Source of the DNA: Tetmemena sp. SeJ-2015
Taxonomy: Eukaryota; Ciliophora; Spirotrichea; Sporadotrichida; Oxytrichidae
Direction: 5' to 3'
Assembly: GCA_027382625.1 (NCBI GenBank)
Contig: JAJKFJ010022604.1
Span: 94,088 to 158,087 of the forward strand
Length of the DNA stretch: 64,000 bases
Shown here: positions 44,200 to 55,620 of the stretch, piece after piece
How positions within the stretch are numbered: position 1 is the first letter of the stretch
Layout: each line of letters opens with the position of its first letter
Program-made: the position numbers and the translations under genes
The notes under the pieces: generated by a model
Databases searched by the model: none
What the model was told of the DNA's origin: nothing
What the model saw: only the letters and a program-made list of their open reading frames with translations

Positions 44200-46430
44200 C
44201 TAGCAAATAATTTTAAATAAAAAATCAAAATTTTAATTTTAAATTAAAAAAATTAAAAATTTCTTTTAAAAGTTTTGTTGATTTTTATAAAAACAAATTA
44301 AAAAACCCTTACCAATTTTTGGGTTGATTCCAAAAATATGGGGAAAAAATTTTTAAAATTTTAAATCTATTCAAAAAAAATTTAAAAGAAAAAAAATTTT
44401 TTTTTTTGGCCCTTTAAATTTTTTTAAAAAAACCAAAACCCCCCAAATTTTTTTTTTTAATTTTCTTTAAAATTTTAATAGAAGGGGTTTTAATTTTACA
44501 AAATTTTTAAAATAAAACTTTTTCTAACCCTCTTTTTATTTCCTTTAAAAGGTAAATTTTAAAATTTGGGGGGCAAAAGCCCCCTTTTTCCCTTTTTTCA
44601 GCGGAGGCCCCCTTTTCCCTTTTTAGCTAAAATTTTTTTGAAACTGAAAATTTTTCTAGGTTTACCCATTGAAAAAACCCTCAAAGCCCCCCAATTTTTA
44701 AAAATTTAAAGGAAAAAAAACAAAAATCAAAATCCAGGCCTTAATGCAAATTTAATTAGGGGGCCCAAACCCCATTTTTAAAAAATTTTTAATTTTGGGC
44801 CGGATTTTTTAAGGTATTTTTCTAGGTTTTTTTAAAATGTTTAAAACCGAATTGGGGGGGTTCCCATTTTAATTAAATTTTTTTATTATTATTTAAAATT
44901 TAAAAAATTTTTAAATATTTAAAATTAAATTTTTTCCCGCTAAAATTTAATTTTATCGATAAAACTTTAATATAAAAATTTTTTTAAAAAAAAACAATTT
45001 TTTATAATCCCTTCAATTTTAAAAAATTTTTAAAAACAAAAAAAAAGAATTTTGGTTTATAAAAAAAATTTTAAAATTTAAAATTTAAAAATAAATTTTA
45101 AAAAAATTTTTTTAAAATAAATATTTAAAATTTTAAAAAAATTTCCCCTTTTTCCCCTTTTTTGGGGGATTTAAAAAATAGGTTTTTAAAACCCGCCCCA
45201 AGAAGGAGAAATTCTCCCAAATTTTTTTTTAGGAAATTTAGAAAATTTGAGTTTTTAAAACCCTTTTCCCTTCCCCTTTTGGGGATAAAATTTAAAAAAA
45301 ATAAAAATCTAAGAATGAAAATTTTTGCCCCCTTCCAATCCCAAAAAAGGCCTAAGGCCTTTAAAAAATTTTAAACATGGAATTTTTTTAAACCCCGTCC
45401 CCAAAATTTAAAAATCTAAAATTTAAAATCTTTTTACCCACCTAATCGATCATCCCTTTTAAACAAATCTTATTTTTTAAATCAGCTGTAAAACAAAAAA
45501 GAATTTTTTTTGGGAAATTTTTTTATCCTCAAGCCCCAAAAAAACTATCCCCCCCTCCCACAAGTTTTAATAAAAAATTTAAATTTGTTTTTTTTTTAAA
45601 TTCAAGTTCCTCAAAAATACCCTCCCCCCAAAAAGAAATATTTTTAATAAAAATGATGGAAAAGGGCCCGGTTCCCCCCCGTAAAATTTGACCCCCTTTT
45701 AAAATTACCAAAATATTTCCAAAAATCCTTATAACGGTTTGAAGGAAAAAAAAACTCATAAATTAAAAAATTAAAAATTATTTTAATTTTAATTCAAAAA
45801 AATTAATTTAATTTCTGGGCAAACCCCAAAAAAGACCAAAACCCAAAACCCTTTTTAAAATTTTTTAAATGATTCACTAATACCAATTTTCCACTACAAA
45901 TAAGGGGAAATTGTGTTGACTCTTTCATTTATATTAAACTTATCATTAGGCAGTTTTAATAGCCAACAAAAATAATTTCTTACAATTATTAAATTCGTTA
46001 ATTTAAAAAGTCAAATAGGTTTAATATTAAAGATCAACATTAAACAATATTGAGTTCTAATATCTTATTTGATTTTTTTAAACTTTTTATTTAAATTTGA
46101 AGGGAAAAATTTTTTTTTTATTATTTTTTTTATCTTTATTTAAATTTTTTTTGAACTCAAACCCGTTTTAAAAAATTTTTTTAAAATTTTAGGAAATATT
46201 TTGTAAGAAAGGAAATTTTAATTGGGAAAAAAAAATAGAAGGTTTAAAAAAAATAAGCAGCAGAGATTTAAAGTTTCTCCCCAAAAAATCACTCCTTTGG
46301 GGTTATTTAATTTTGGAAAAAAAATTTTCCTTTTTTTTAAAAGGTTTTTTGTTTAAATTTTAAAACTCCTATTAAAAAAAGAAACCCCCCCCTAGAAAGA
46401 TTTGGGTTTTTTAAAAAAAGTTTTTTTGAG
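44200..46430. other. Low-quality-looking homopolymer region B
   Basis: Dominated by stretched A, T, C and G runs (GGGGGG near 44850, CCCCCC near 45550), while short islands inside still match T10 flanks (45890-46080 against 39930-40110). The pattern fits poor consensus over a collapsed repeat. Open frames here should be ignored. Confidence 0.6.
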
Positions 46431-46436
46431 AGAGCT

Positions 46437-48012
46437 ATGAGTATACCCATGGACCCTAAATATAAGCAATTTTAATTAAAGTTCATAGATGGAAGATTCA
46501 AAGAATAGCCAACATCTTTACTGCTTTCTTATAAATAATTAATATTTTAATTATATTGCTTCTTTGAGATATTAATCATGAAAAGAGTGACTAAATGTTT
46601 TCCATAAATATAACTCGCTTTACATATAAGTAAAAATAAATTAATTCTGTGAACTGGTGCTTATGCTAGCCTACCTTTATTATAATTTTTTGTTAAGAGT
46701 AAAAGTCGATTATGTTTTTAAATTATTGAATACTACTAATTTATTCTTAGTAACTTCATATTCGTTACGCTGCCTTTGGGACTTTATCTTCTCCGCAGTA
46801 AACATTTTCTGTCAAATAGACAGTGGCTGCTACCCTCGAGTAAAACCCTTCAATTCCGTGGGTCTAATGATGTTTGCCTGTTATAAATTCAAAAATTTTA
46901 AGGGGAAAAAATTTTTTCCTTGATACTGCATTATGTGCGTTCTCAATCGGATGGACAATAGTGTAGTGGGACTACTATCAATAAACAAAATAAGGGCATA
47001 ATCATGAACCCAGGTTTGTGAATTTCATGGATTATACTGACAATTCATTCAGGATTTACTTAGGAGCCTTGGTCGCTGGAGTTTTAAGCTCCTTTTTATT
47101 CACTCACACCTTGTCTATTGATCTCCGCATAGCTAAGTACCACTAAATGAATCCGATGGCTGCAGAACAGCACGCACCAAATTAAAAAAGAATTCAAAGG
47201 TTTAAGAGAAATTAAACCCCTGAGAGGATAAGAAAAATACAGGAGTAATCGGCTTAAGTATAATAAGCATGCGCTTGCCAATATATAATGCCACTCATAA
47301 GACAATAAAGAGAACTCTACTTTTTAGCTAATACAGTTATAAGGCGCTCGTCATAATCATCGCACCCATCTATTTTACAAATTTAGAGCACATAAAATTA
47401 AATTTCAAAATAGTGTCACTTCTTGGGTTAGCAAAAGGGCATTGAGCAATGGATGGCTAATCTCTACACTCTTAGCCAAATCAACATTGATACTATTTCA
47501 TTTGACCTGTATTTTTAATTTTCCAATTTAATAATCCACTCCAAATTAAAATGTTCAAAACTAAACACAATAAAGCTTGCTTTAAGGATATCCCTAATTC
47601 AACGGCAATCAGCAGTTGCCCCCTCAAGTTCCTATCTAATAAAACTTTCAGTACGGGGCTCCCTACTAGCAACCAGCAAAAATTGTGATTTATTTTAGTT
47701 AAAGCATTTCAGCCATTTAATTAAATGCAGGGTAGACCTGTAGCTAAATTATTTATAGGTTAAGGTAACATGAATACTTAACAGTATGGATTCACAAATT
47801 AGATTAATGCAAGCGAAAGACCAGATTCAGAAATAAGCTTTAAGTATTTATCATATTAAATGGATGATATTATATTATTTTAAAGTAAGACTGAAACTTA
47901 AATCACAATCAGTAATTATCAGATGAAAGAGAACTTGTTGAAAGTTTGTAAACAACTCATAAATTAATTTATTGAAATGTTTACTTCTTCATATGACAAT
48001 TTCCCGATATGA
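46437..48012 (+). CDS. T13: four-helix membrane protein
   Basis: Start MSIPMDPKYRWKIQRIANIF after removing 23 bp with pointer ATA (46462/46485). TM2 piece CLWDFIFSAVNIFCQIDSGC with PRVKPFNSVG at 46.77-46.87 kb. TM4 (YLGALVAGVLSSFLFTHTLS) then IDLRIAKYHQMNPMAAEQ at 47.05-47.16 kb. Tail pieces QGYPQFNGNQQLPPQVPI and FQYGAPYQQP at 47.60-47.68 kb, then MQGRPVAK and GNMNTQQYGFTNQINASERP. TM3 is only partly visible near 46.94 kb, next to homopolymer-disturbed sequence. Its 3' half begins the left arm of the large inverted repeat. Confidence 0.6.
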
Positions 48013-48423
48013 GAAACATATTTAAGTAAAAAATTGTTAAAATTAGATAGAAATTTTCCATAATTAAATCACAACAAAAAGCTGAAACTTACTAAATTAA
48101 AAAATGATTTGAAAAATTATTTCAACAATCATTTTTATATTTCGGATATCTTCTATTGTAGGACTTCTAAAACTAACTCTCTTTTAAATAACCTTTTATA
48201 AAAACTCCTCAAATTTGGAAGCATTATAAAAATGGAAAAATAAAAAAAAGCTTTATCACTGCCTCAATTAAGCTTAAGGAATAGTAAATTTCAATTTTTA
48301 AAGATCTTCTTTTCAATCATAATATCTTAAATTAAATAAATTCAGTATATTCTATTAAATTTGTTCAAAGAAACTGATAAGTGATCAAAAAATGAGCTAT
48401 GAAGAATAATATGATAAATAAAC

Positions 48424-48433
48424 AAAGATAGAT
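48424..48433 (+). promoter_or_regulatory. Family upstream box, far from T14
   Basis: AAAGATAGAT, with the T14 ATG about 700 bp downstream. A minus-strand coding relic (48.69-48.88 kb) lies between them and may have been inserted. Confidence 0.4.
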
Positions 48434-48689
48434 TGAATTATTAATTAAAAGAGTGTTTATCTGAGATATTTATAGCAATCAGATTCCTTGATCTTATAAT
48501 AGATATTCATAAGAGCAACCAAAACTCCATAATATGATAAGAAAGCGAGAATAAGTTGTCAATAGTTTAATTAAATTATTTCCACGATCCTTATGTTAAT
48601 GCTAGTCAAAATCGAAATCACTATAAAATAACTGAATGCTCTATCCTATTTCATTTTAATTTAACTTTAAGTTAAGTTGATGCCAGTGC

Positions 48690-48880
48690 CAGGTTTCTCT
48701 ACACAGTTAAACTCTAAAACTTACGAGAGAAGTAGGGATACTTCTGAAGCTGCTCAAACCATTCGTCGCTGATAACTATTCCTTGCTTCTTTGGGTCGTT
48801 CTCCTCTACTTAGAATCTCTTCCTGTGTGCATCTTCAATGATCTCTTTGAGGTACTCTGCACGTACAGTAGAGTTATAGT
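48690..48880 (-). pseudogene. Unrecognised minus-strand coding fragment
   Basis: Open minus-strand reading RAEYLKEIIEDAHRKRF, then KKQGIVISDEWFEQLQKYPY. The codon use is GC-richer than the surroundings. The mirrored copy at 62.39-62.50 kb has deletions. Not recognised; possibly part of a mobile element. Confidence 0.4.
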
Positions 48881-49134
48881 AAATTTTAAGCTTAGATTTA
48901 TTGCTTCATGCTTTAATCACTTTCCAAAAATGTTAAAATCGATTACTTCATATGAAATAATTAATAAAATGAATTTTTAATGCTATTTAAAAAAAATATA
49001 TAAAATTATAAAAGTTCAAAATAAATTTAATTTCCTTCTTTTTACGCATTTTAATTTGCTAAATTGCAGATATTTATTATATTTTAATATCATATAATTT
49101 AATGTCGATTTTAATGATTTATATTTTTTGGTTA

Positions 49135-52100
49135 ATGGACTATTAAAAACCAGAAATTACATAGGATAATAACTGATTCTTTAATTCAGTACCATAAGTG
49201 CTGTTTTAAGAAATTGATTATTAATTATATTCCTAAAATTTTACTTTACTTTACTTTACTTTAAAAACCAGAAAAAAGCGCCATGATGAATGACAATCAG
49301 AACTATCAAATGTAAAAGATGGCTCTGAACTCAAATGACCTCGATCCTTTACTTTATATTTTTATAGAAAGCACTGGTCTAGATACGCCAACATGTTCCT
49401 CGCCTTTTCTTCTTTTGTCATTCTATTGGCATTCAAATCCCTAAAACCAGTAGAAATATTTTGATTTCGAAGTATCACTCTGAAATAGGTTGATAGATAA
49501 ATAATTATTTTTTAAGAATCGTTAATTCACAACCATTATTAATTTTAATTTAATTCTTATATATTAATATGAGAGTTAATAAGTGATGGTTTTAGAAAAC
49601 TATTATATTTACATTCCTAATAATTCTATTCTAATATGAGATTACCACTTAAGAATGATTATCCAAAGAAATCATAACATCACAATAATTTTCTGTGATA
49701 TGTTTTGGAGCTTTTTAATTTAATGAAAATTTTGGGGTTTAATTCTACTATTCTCAAAATCTAATATAGGTCAAATGCGAATAGATGATCACGTAAATAA
49801 CTCTAGAAATAAAAAAGTGAATTGTTTGAAGAATATATCTGATTAAAAATGAAATTAATTAATTTGTAAGTTGATTAAATAAAATGGGTTTTGAAAGAGA
49901 TGAGCTGAAACAACTACCGCAGCTCAAGACATGATTCAGAATGTAAAAGAACATTTTAGTAAATACAAACACTTGAAGCACTTGTTTTCTAAACTATAAG
50001 TTAAGGTAAGATAATATTTTTAATAGTATAAAAGATTTAGAAATGGCAAGTCAGAGAATTCTCAAGAATTGAACAATCTAAAAGTGAAATGGAAAGACTT
50101 ATATGCATTCAACTAGCTTCAAATACTTGACCAGGCACTCTAAATATGAAATTAAAACTAGAAATAACTTTCACTAATGCTTAAATCCTAGTCAGTTTGC
50201 TTGAGTATATTTGATCATTTGTATTTCATGAGTTATTTACGTGATCATCTATTCGCATTTGACCTATAATTAAATTTTTTCTAAATTACTTTTTTATCTG
50301 ATATTATGAATTATTTTCGGCCACTGTTTTCTACGTTGCCGTTCTGAATATATTCATAAATAAATCTGCCTTGGTACTTCATATCCTTAACATTAAACTT
50401 CCTGTACTAATTGGATTCAATCCTCTTCCCAAGAGTGAGACTGCTTTGTCCCATGAAAAGTCTCCTAGTCTACAATTTAGATATATATTTTATGAGTCAA
50501 ATAGTATTAGATTATGGAGAATTCGTTTTACTAAATTCAAATTATTTATGTTAGCAGATTACATTAACTTATTTTAATAATTCAACTTCTAATCGCATTA
50601 GAATCTGATTGGAAATAAATAAGGAAGGATTTTAAAGCTATAATGAAACAGGAAAATTCAACTTTAGGATAAATAAAATAAGCTGATATCAACAACATAT
50701 ATGACTTTTGCTCTTTGAACTAAAGTAATGTAAATTTAAAGATTTCTTATTTTTAAAAAATTTAATTTTTAAAAAACTATTGTTGTTAAATTATTTTATT
50801 GCATTTTTTTAAAAAAAATTTGCAATTCGGGAAAATCTAATTCTATTTTATTCATAATGGCATCAACATTGTTTTTACGTTAGCAAACTTCATTACGGTC
50901 TGTGCTATTTGGGGAAGATTAAAATTAATTTTTAACCAATAATTTTTCTTTCAATATTTTCCTTTATTAAATCCTATTATTCTGCTAAAATTAAAGTTTA
51001 ACTATTTTTTAAAACAAGAGTAATTTATCTTTTCTTTTAAATTCTTAGTTATTGGATGGATTAGATATTATTTGGATGATAAAAACTAATAGTTTCTTCT
51101 TAATTAAGAATATAGTGTCAACAGAAATTAATTTAGAATAATTAATAAATTAATTTCTTATTCAATATTCATAATGGCAAAAGTGGAGGATTTGTAAAGT
51201 CACACACTCTCTTCTCGAAAGTTTCTCTTTAAAGATAACTAAAATGCTAAGAGGTAAGTAAACAACCATCAAGCTTATAAAATTATTTTGGATAAATTTG
51301 TTGGATTAACTCAAATTTACATTAGATAAATTTTCTAAGAAACCTCTTCGCTTTAAAACGAGTTAGAAAACAACAAGGAACTTTGCTTAAGAAAAACTTA
51401 GAAATGATGAGATTGGTCTTTGAGTATAGTATACATAGTCAGTCATGAGTGAATGCTCTTACCTTTCTACTATGCAAGATATTCTGCACTAATTGCTTAA
51501 AATGTACTTTAGAGCAAAGTGAGCTAATAAACAAGATTTAAGAGTCTATAAACAAGTCTAAAAAGAAATAAAAGATAATAAATAAAATGATGAGAGAATA
51601 GATACCTACGCTAAAGAAATGCAAATTATATTAAGTTAGAATGAGAAAAATAATTCAAAATAGAAGTGTTTTTATTTTCTAAATCACCTAAATGTATTCA
51701 TTATCCATTAAAGTATATTTTAACATCTTTCTCAAAATCATTATATTAAATAAGTTCCGATTACAGGTACAATGCTCAAAAATTTAACGCCACATCAGGT
51801 CTTTTCTTGGGCACTATGTTGACTGCACTTTTAAGTTCGGGCATCTTCCTCTACAGCTTGATCATTGATTTTAGAGTTGCAAAATACCACCACTCACTCA
51901 ATCCTAAACAGCCATAAAACTTCTCTGCAGACTACACCGCACTTAGTCAAGGACCTCACATTCAAAATATTTCCTTATTAAATATTTCTATAAAAAATAA
52001 ATCAGTATTTTTTAAAAAATTTGAATTGTTTTTCCCACTCAAAAAATCTTGAAAGTTTATTTATTTTTCTTGGGAAAAAAAATCTTTTTGAAACTTTTTT

Positions 52101-52867
52101 TTTTATCTTTTTTTTTAGTAAGTTTTATAACTAGTAAATTATCAGTTATATAAAAAAATATGAGCTCCTTCTCATGTTCTCATTTCTATCTCTAAAAATA
52201 AACCTAGATCGTTTTCTGAGGAACTTGACCTACCATTTCTCCTCTAGGAAAATACTAAACTGCTCGCATATCTCAGTTTCATTTGCCATAGATTCATTTT
52301 AAAAAATAATCACTGCAATCATACTTTTTAAGGTAAAGACTAATTATAGCCTAATATTCAATTCCTTAGTAACAAATTTGAATGGCGATATCAGGAAAGT
52401 TTGGCTATAGTCGAGGCTTTGGCTTTGGGAGAATGCCTTGATAGAACTCACGTGCTAATTTTGAGAAATTGTGCATTTTTAGAGTTAGAGAATCGAATAA
52501 AGAGCAACTATTATGCTTTACACTTTATAACTTATTTTCAAAAGAGTTTGTATTATATCCCATAATTAAAAATAATTTTTCAAGTTCCTCAAAGCTATTC
52601 TGCTCAAAGAATTATAATTATGATAAATTATTATAAAAAATGCTCCTCAGTAATTCATAGCTCCTAACCAGAATTATTAATATGATTAGTCGCAACTCAT
52701 CGCTTAGTAGCAGGCTTAGATTCTGCAGAATCAGCAACTCTAAATTAAAAATAATTTAAATTATAAATAATATTTCACTCCTCGCTTAATTGCAACAAAA
52801 CAGCATTGCCAACTTGTCCATGAATACAAACAATTTGGTAAACTAAGCCAAAACAGATTAAGAATGA
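49135..52867 (+). CDS. T14: four-helix membrane protein
   Basis: ATG 49135. The N-terminus is split by a 118-bp segment with a 14-bp pointer (49143/49261); joining gives MDYQKPEKSAMMNDNQNYQM. An 8-bp TTTATA segment (49353/49361) gives DPLLYRKHWSRYANMFLAF and TM1. TM2 piece LPWYFISLTLNFLYQLDSIL with PRVRLL at 50.37-50.44 kb. TM3 (INIVFTLANFITVCAIWG) at 50.87 kb. TM4 (GLFLGTMLTALLSSGIFLYS) then IIDFRVAKYHHSLNPKQP at 51.80-51.92 kb. Tail pieces at 52.65-52.74 kb (APNQNYQYDQSQLIAQQQAQ) and 52.77-52.86 kb (LAQLQQNSIANLSMNTNN), ending TDQE and TGA. The tail is near-identical in design to T10. Confidence 0.7.
49143..49274 (+). other. IES-like segment in the T14 N-terminus, 14-bp pointer
   Basis: TTAAAAACCAGAAA at 49143-49156 and 49261-49274, 118 bp apart. 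Removal gives MDYQKPEKSAMMNDNQ, in line with the N-termini of T10, T12 and T15. A long exact repeat is unlikely by chance. Confidence 0.85.
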
Positions 52868-54014
52868 AACAAAGTTATTCATTTTAAAGTCAATTTACTC
52901 CCAAAAATGGGGAAATTTATGGCTTGATATCATTTGTATTTACTCATTCTTGAGACTTTTTATATCAAACATTAATAATTTCTTAACCTTATTTTGGTTC
53001 AATGATTTTCAAAATTAAGAGATTTTTAATGTTTGCAATAAATATTAAATATGAAGGTTCTCAATACTTATGTTTTGTTAAATACATTTTCTCCTATAAT
53101 TATATAAACCATAAGACTAACGACGAATAATTTTTATAAATAATTAAATTACTGTGATAAACTATTTATTAATCAAAACTTATTATAAATAATTCAAAGA
53201 TCACATTTTAGGAACTTTTTAGAAGTCATAGAAGGAGTAGATTAATTCAAAATTATTGATTAATTGTAGATAATAAAATACTTTACCCATATTGTTGTTT
53301 ATTTGTTTCTTTGTGAATCTTGATCTTTCTACACTTGCCTAATATATTTAACACTTCTCTTATGAAAAATTATATCCTAATTAAAAATTGTTAAAGTATG
53401 CATATTTCACAAGTCCAATTCATACTATCAAACTCGCAAAAACCCTATAGCTTCATTAATCTGCAGATTAAAAGCATTTATAGAGATGAAATAAAAATCA
53501 GTTTAAATTTCCATGTGTAGAAAAATTAAACATTAAGATAAGACCAAATTTATCAAAATTAAAGATAGTCAAATTACAATATGATTGGGTGAGAAGGAAC
53601 AGCCATTTCACTTAATCAAATAAGCCAGTTCTAGTGAGCAATAGCCTATACTTTCAAGATATCTGTTTATCTTAAAAGATCTTAAATAAAAGTAGTTTAG
53701 TTTTCCAATTATCTTTGTATGAAATTAGGCAATCTCTCCTCTTAGAAAGCACTCCTTTAGTATATTATAGAAGAAGATTCTTCAAGATGCATACACTATT
53801 AGTATTTGATTCTTCTTCTTAACAGTAACATAATAATTTTTCCATTTACTTTCTTGTCACCTATATCGAAATTTAAAATGCCTCACCTTATTTCAGATTT
53901 AATATTATTAAAAATAAATTTGAATTATTTAAATGCATTAAAAGAAACTAATAAGTGATCAGAAAAGGAAATATGAAGAATAAATATGATAGATCGATTG
54001 ACTAATTGATAGAT

Positions 54015-54024
54015 AAAGATAGAT
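54015..54024 (+). promoter_or_regulatory. Family upstream box in the left arm
   Basis: AAAGATAGAT, followed by AATCTATAAATACATACTG. The mirror copy on the minus strand is at 57431-57440. The next plus-strand ATG with good coding is 55001. Confidence 0.4.
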
Positions 54025-54231
54025 TATCTTTTATTTTATATTATTTCTAATATTTAAATCAATTATCATTAGATTCCTTAATCTATAAATACATACTGAA
54101 GAGCAAACAAAACTCTTTAAAAAATATGTGAGTACAAGTTTCTATAATTTTTATTTAAATAAAATACCTATCATAATACAGTAAAGTTTTATTCTTATTA
54201 AATATTACTTTTGGTTTATAAAATTTCTAAT

Positions 54232-54459
54232 TTAGAAATTATTTTTATTAAGAATTAAAATCTCTTTCTCACAAAAATATATATTTACACTCATGAGTAA
54301 AATTATATGATAAATTAATAAATCAAACAGTCCATCTTTAATAAAAGAGAATGTGTAATATTCTTCGTAGAAAGGTTGCTCCTCTATGATGAAATGGTCC
54401 ATGTCATCCACATCCAGCTCCAAGAAATTAAAGTCATCATGAGGAGGGCTCTTATCCAT
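54232..54459 (-). CDS. Hypothetical acidic ORF in an unmirrored segment
   Basis: Starts MDKSPPHDDFNFLELDVDDM and continues acidic and aromatic (EEQPFYEEYYTFSF), then becomes AT-rich. It lies in a segment (about 54.25-54.76 kb) absent from the right arm. Not recognised; it may be the first coding segment of a gene whose other segments are elsewhere. Confidence 0.3.
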   Translation of the reverse strand: MDKSPPHDDFNFLELDVDDMDHFIIEEQPFYEEYYTFSFIKDGLFDLLIYHIILLMSVNIYFCEKEILILNKNNF

Positions 54460-55000
54460 TTTAAAGTAGGAAAAAGTTTTAAGTTTTATCTTACATTATT
54501 TAGCAATGATTCGAAAAATTTTGCTTATAAAAAGATGATATTGGACTTATTATTTTCAGATGAGAAATTAAATTTACGGACTGCTCAACAAAAAATATAC
54601 AACTTTAGTTAACTTTTAAAATGAGAACAAGGGTCATACTATCTACTAAAATCAAGATTTATTAGCCTTTGAATATAGTAAAATTAGAGAATAATTTATT
54701 TCTGCTTTAATTAGTGAGGTAATAAAAACGCAATTAAGAAAATAAAAATGCATAAAATTTCACTTTATGTCTACCAAATTGAAAGTAAAAACCCAATAAT
54801 AAAATATCTCAGATTGAGTCTGTTTTAAGTGCCAACTTAACATTTTATATCTAATTTATTTAGATGATAATCTAATGTATCTTCCCTATATTAGTTATAA
54901 AATTGCAAACAATTAAATATTAGAGCAGTTATAATGGATTAATTCAAATTATAGCTGAGAATTTAATAAAAAAGAATTTAAAATTATATATTAATTTAAA

Positions 55001-55245
55001 ATGGAATTAAATCATGACATTGAAGTAGCCAATGAATAATAATAAACATTCGATTAGCATTCAAAGTCTAAAACTTGTATCTTCAACTTTGTGTAGGAGC
55101 GCTCTCTAGAGTTATAAGCACCAAGTTTTTATGAAGATGATAAGAGAGTGAAGAGGCAGTGATCATATCTCGCTGCTGAGAGGTGCTGTTAGATGATTAA
55201 AGAGGAAACTCATATTAATTTTTGATTCTCTATTGAACATGCTGC
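55001..55245 (+). CDS. Hypothetical ORF with an in-frame TGA
   Basis: ATG 55001 starts MELNHDIEVANEQQQTFDQ, followed by an acidic and then basic stretch to KRVKRQ, a TGA at about 55162, and then in the same frame SYLAAERCCQMIKEETHI. The second part is homologous to 35.24-35.33 kb. The TGA may lie in a short IES, or the copy may be broken. Not recognised. Confidence 0.35.
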
Positions 55246-55376
55246 AGATCGGGTGGTGAATCTGCAATTTCAACTGTCACCATTTTGCAACTCTTCATTT
55301 TTTTTTAACCAATCACCAATTATAATTAAAATTCCTACTATATTGGATCTATCAGCCTATTTTAGGTTTTTGGTTA

Positions 55377-55620
55377 ATGGACTACAATCTAAAGCCAGAA
55401 CAAACTAACTTTGTTGACACAAATCCTAACGGAATGATGAACACCAGCCAAGGCTATCAACATCAATAGCTAGCTCCGATCTCAGATGAGTTTGACCCTA
55501 TGCTTTATATATTATTTAAAGAAAGAACTGGTGTAGATACACCAATATGTTCTTCGCATTCAGTACTTTCGTCATCCTCTTGGCATTCAAATCCCCAAAC
55601 AATAAGGATAATTGTAAAGC
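55377..55620 (+). pseudogene. T15: 5' part of a family member
   Basis: N-terminus MDYNLKPEQTNFVDTNPNGM and, after an 11-bp removal with pointer TTTA (55504/55515), DPMLQRKNWCRYTNMFFAFS and TM1. No TM2-TM4 exons follow before the right arm begins, so the gene is truncated at the centre of the inverted repeat. Confidence 0.65.

Larger units (their letters stand above)
42027..45900 (+). pseudogene. T12: duplicate of T10, damaged
   Basis: The N-terminus MEYNQPKEQNPFLDTNQNAM and, after an 11-bp removal with pointer TTTATA (42169/42180), DPLLYRMNWSRFVNLFLT and TM1 are intact. The TM2 piece (LPWHFIFSPYNFVYQMDAIL) and the TM3 start (SINIIFSL) follow at 43.29-43.44 kb. A shortened transposase relic follows. 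The region expected to hold TM4 and the tail (44.2-45.9 kb) is replaced by homopolymer-rich sequence in which no exon can be read. Damage may be in the consensus rather than in the DNA. Confidence 0.55.
41380..46900 (+). repeat. Direct duplication of 36.0-40.9 kb (T10-T11 block)
   Basis: Homologous landmarks in the same order: the upstream block (36050/41420), ATG (36569/42027), TM2 (37584/43289), transposase end (37860/43560), TGTTGACTCTTTC 3' flank (39950/45910) and the MSIP start (40401/46437). The offset grows from 5.4 to 6.0 kb through insertions in the second copy. Confidence 0.8.
47270..54960 (+). repeat. Left arm of the 16.5-kb inverted repeat
   Basis: Blocks recur in reverse complement on the right: 47270-47380/63690-63810, 47560-47700/63380-63560, 47870-48420/62700-63300, 48640-48990/62240-62560, 50285-50600/61170-61520, 51150-51960/59650-60480, 52140-52470/59060-59410, 52560-53090/58430-58990, 53390-54245/57195-58095 and 54770-54960/56345-56560. 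Coordinates are approximate. Confidence 0.85.

Noticed and set aside
45162..45759. ORFs at 45162-45374 (+) and 45529-45759 (-)
   Set aside because: They lie in the homopolymer-swollen region and encode only Lys/Phe/Pro repeats expected from such runs.
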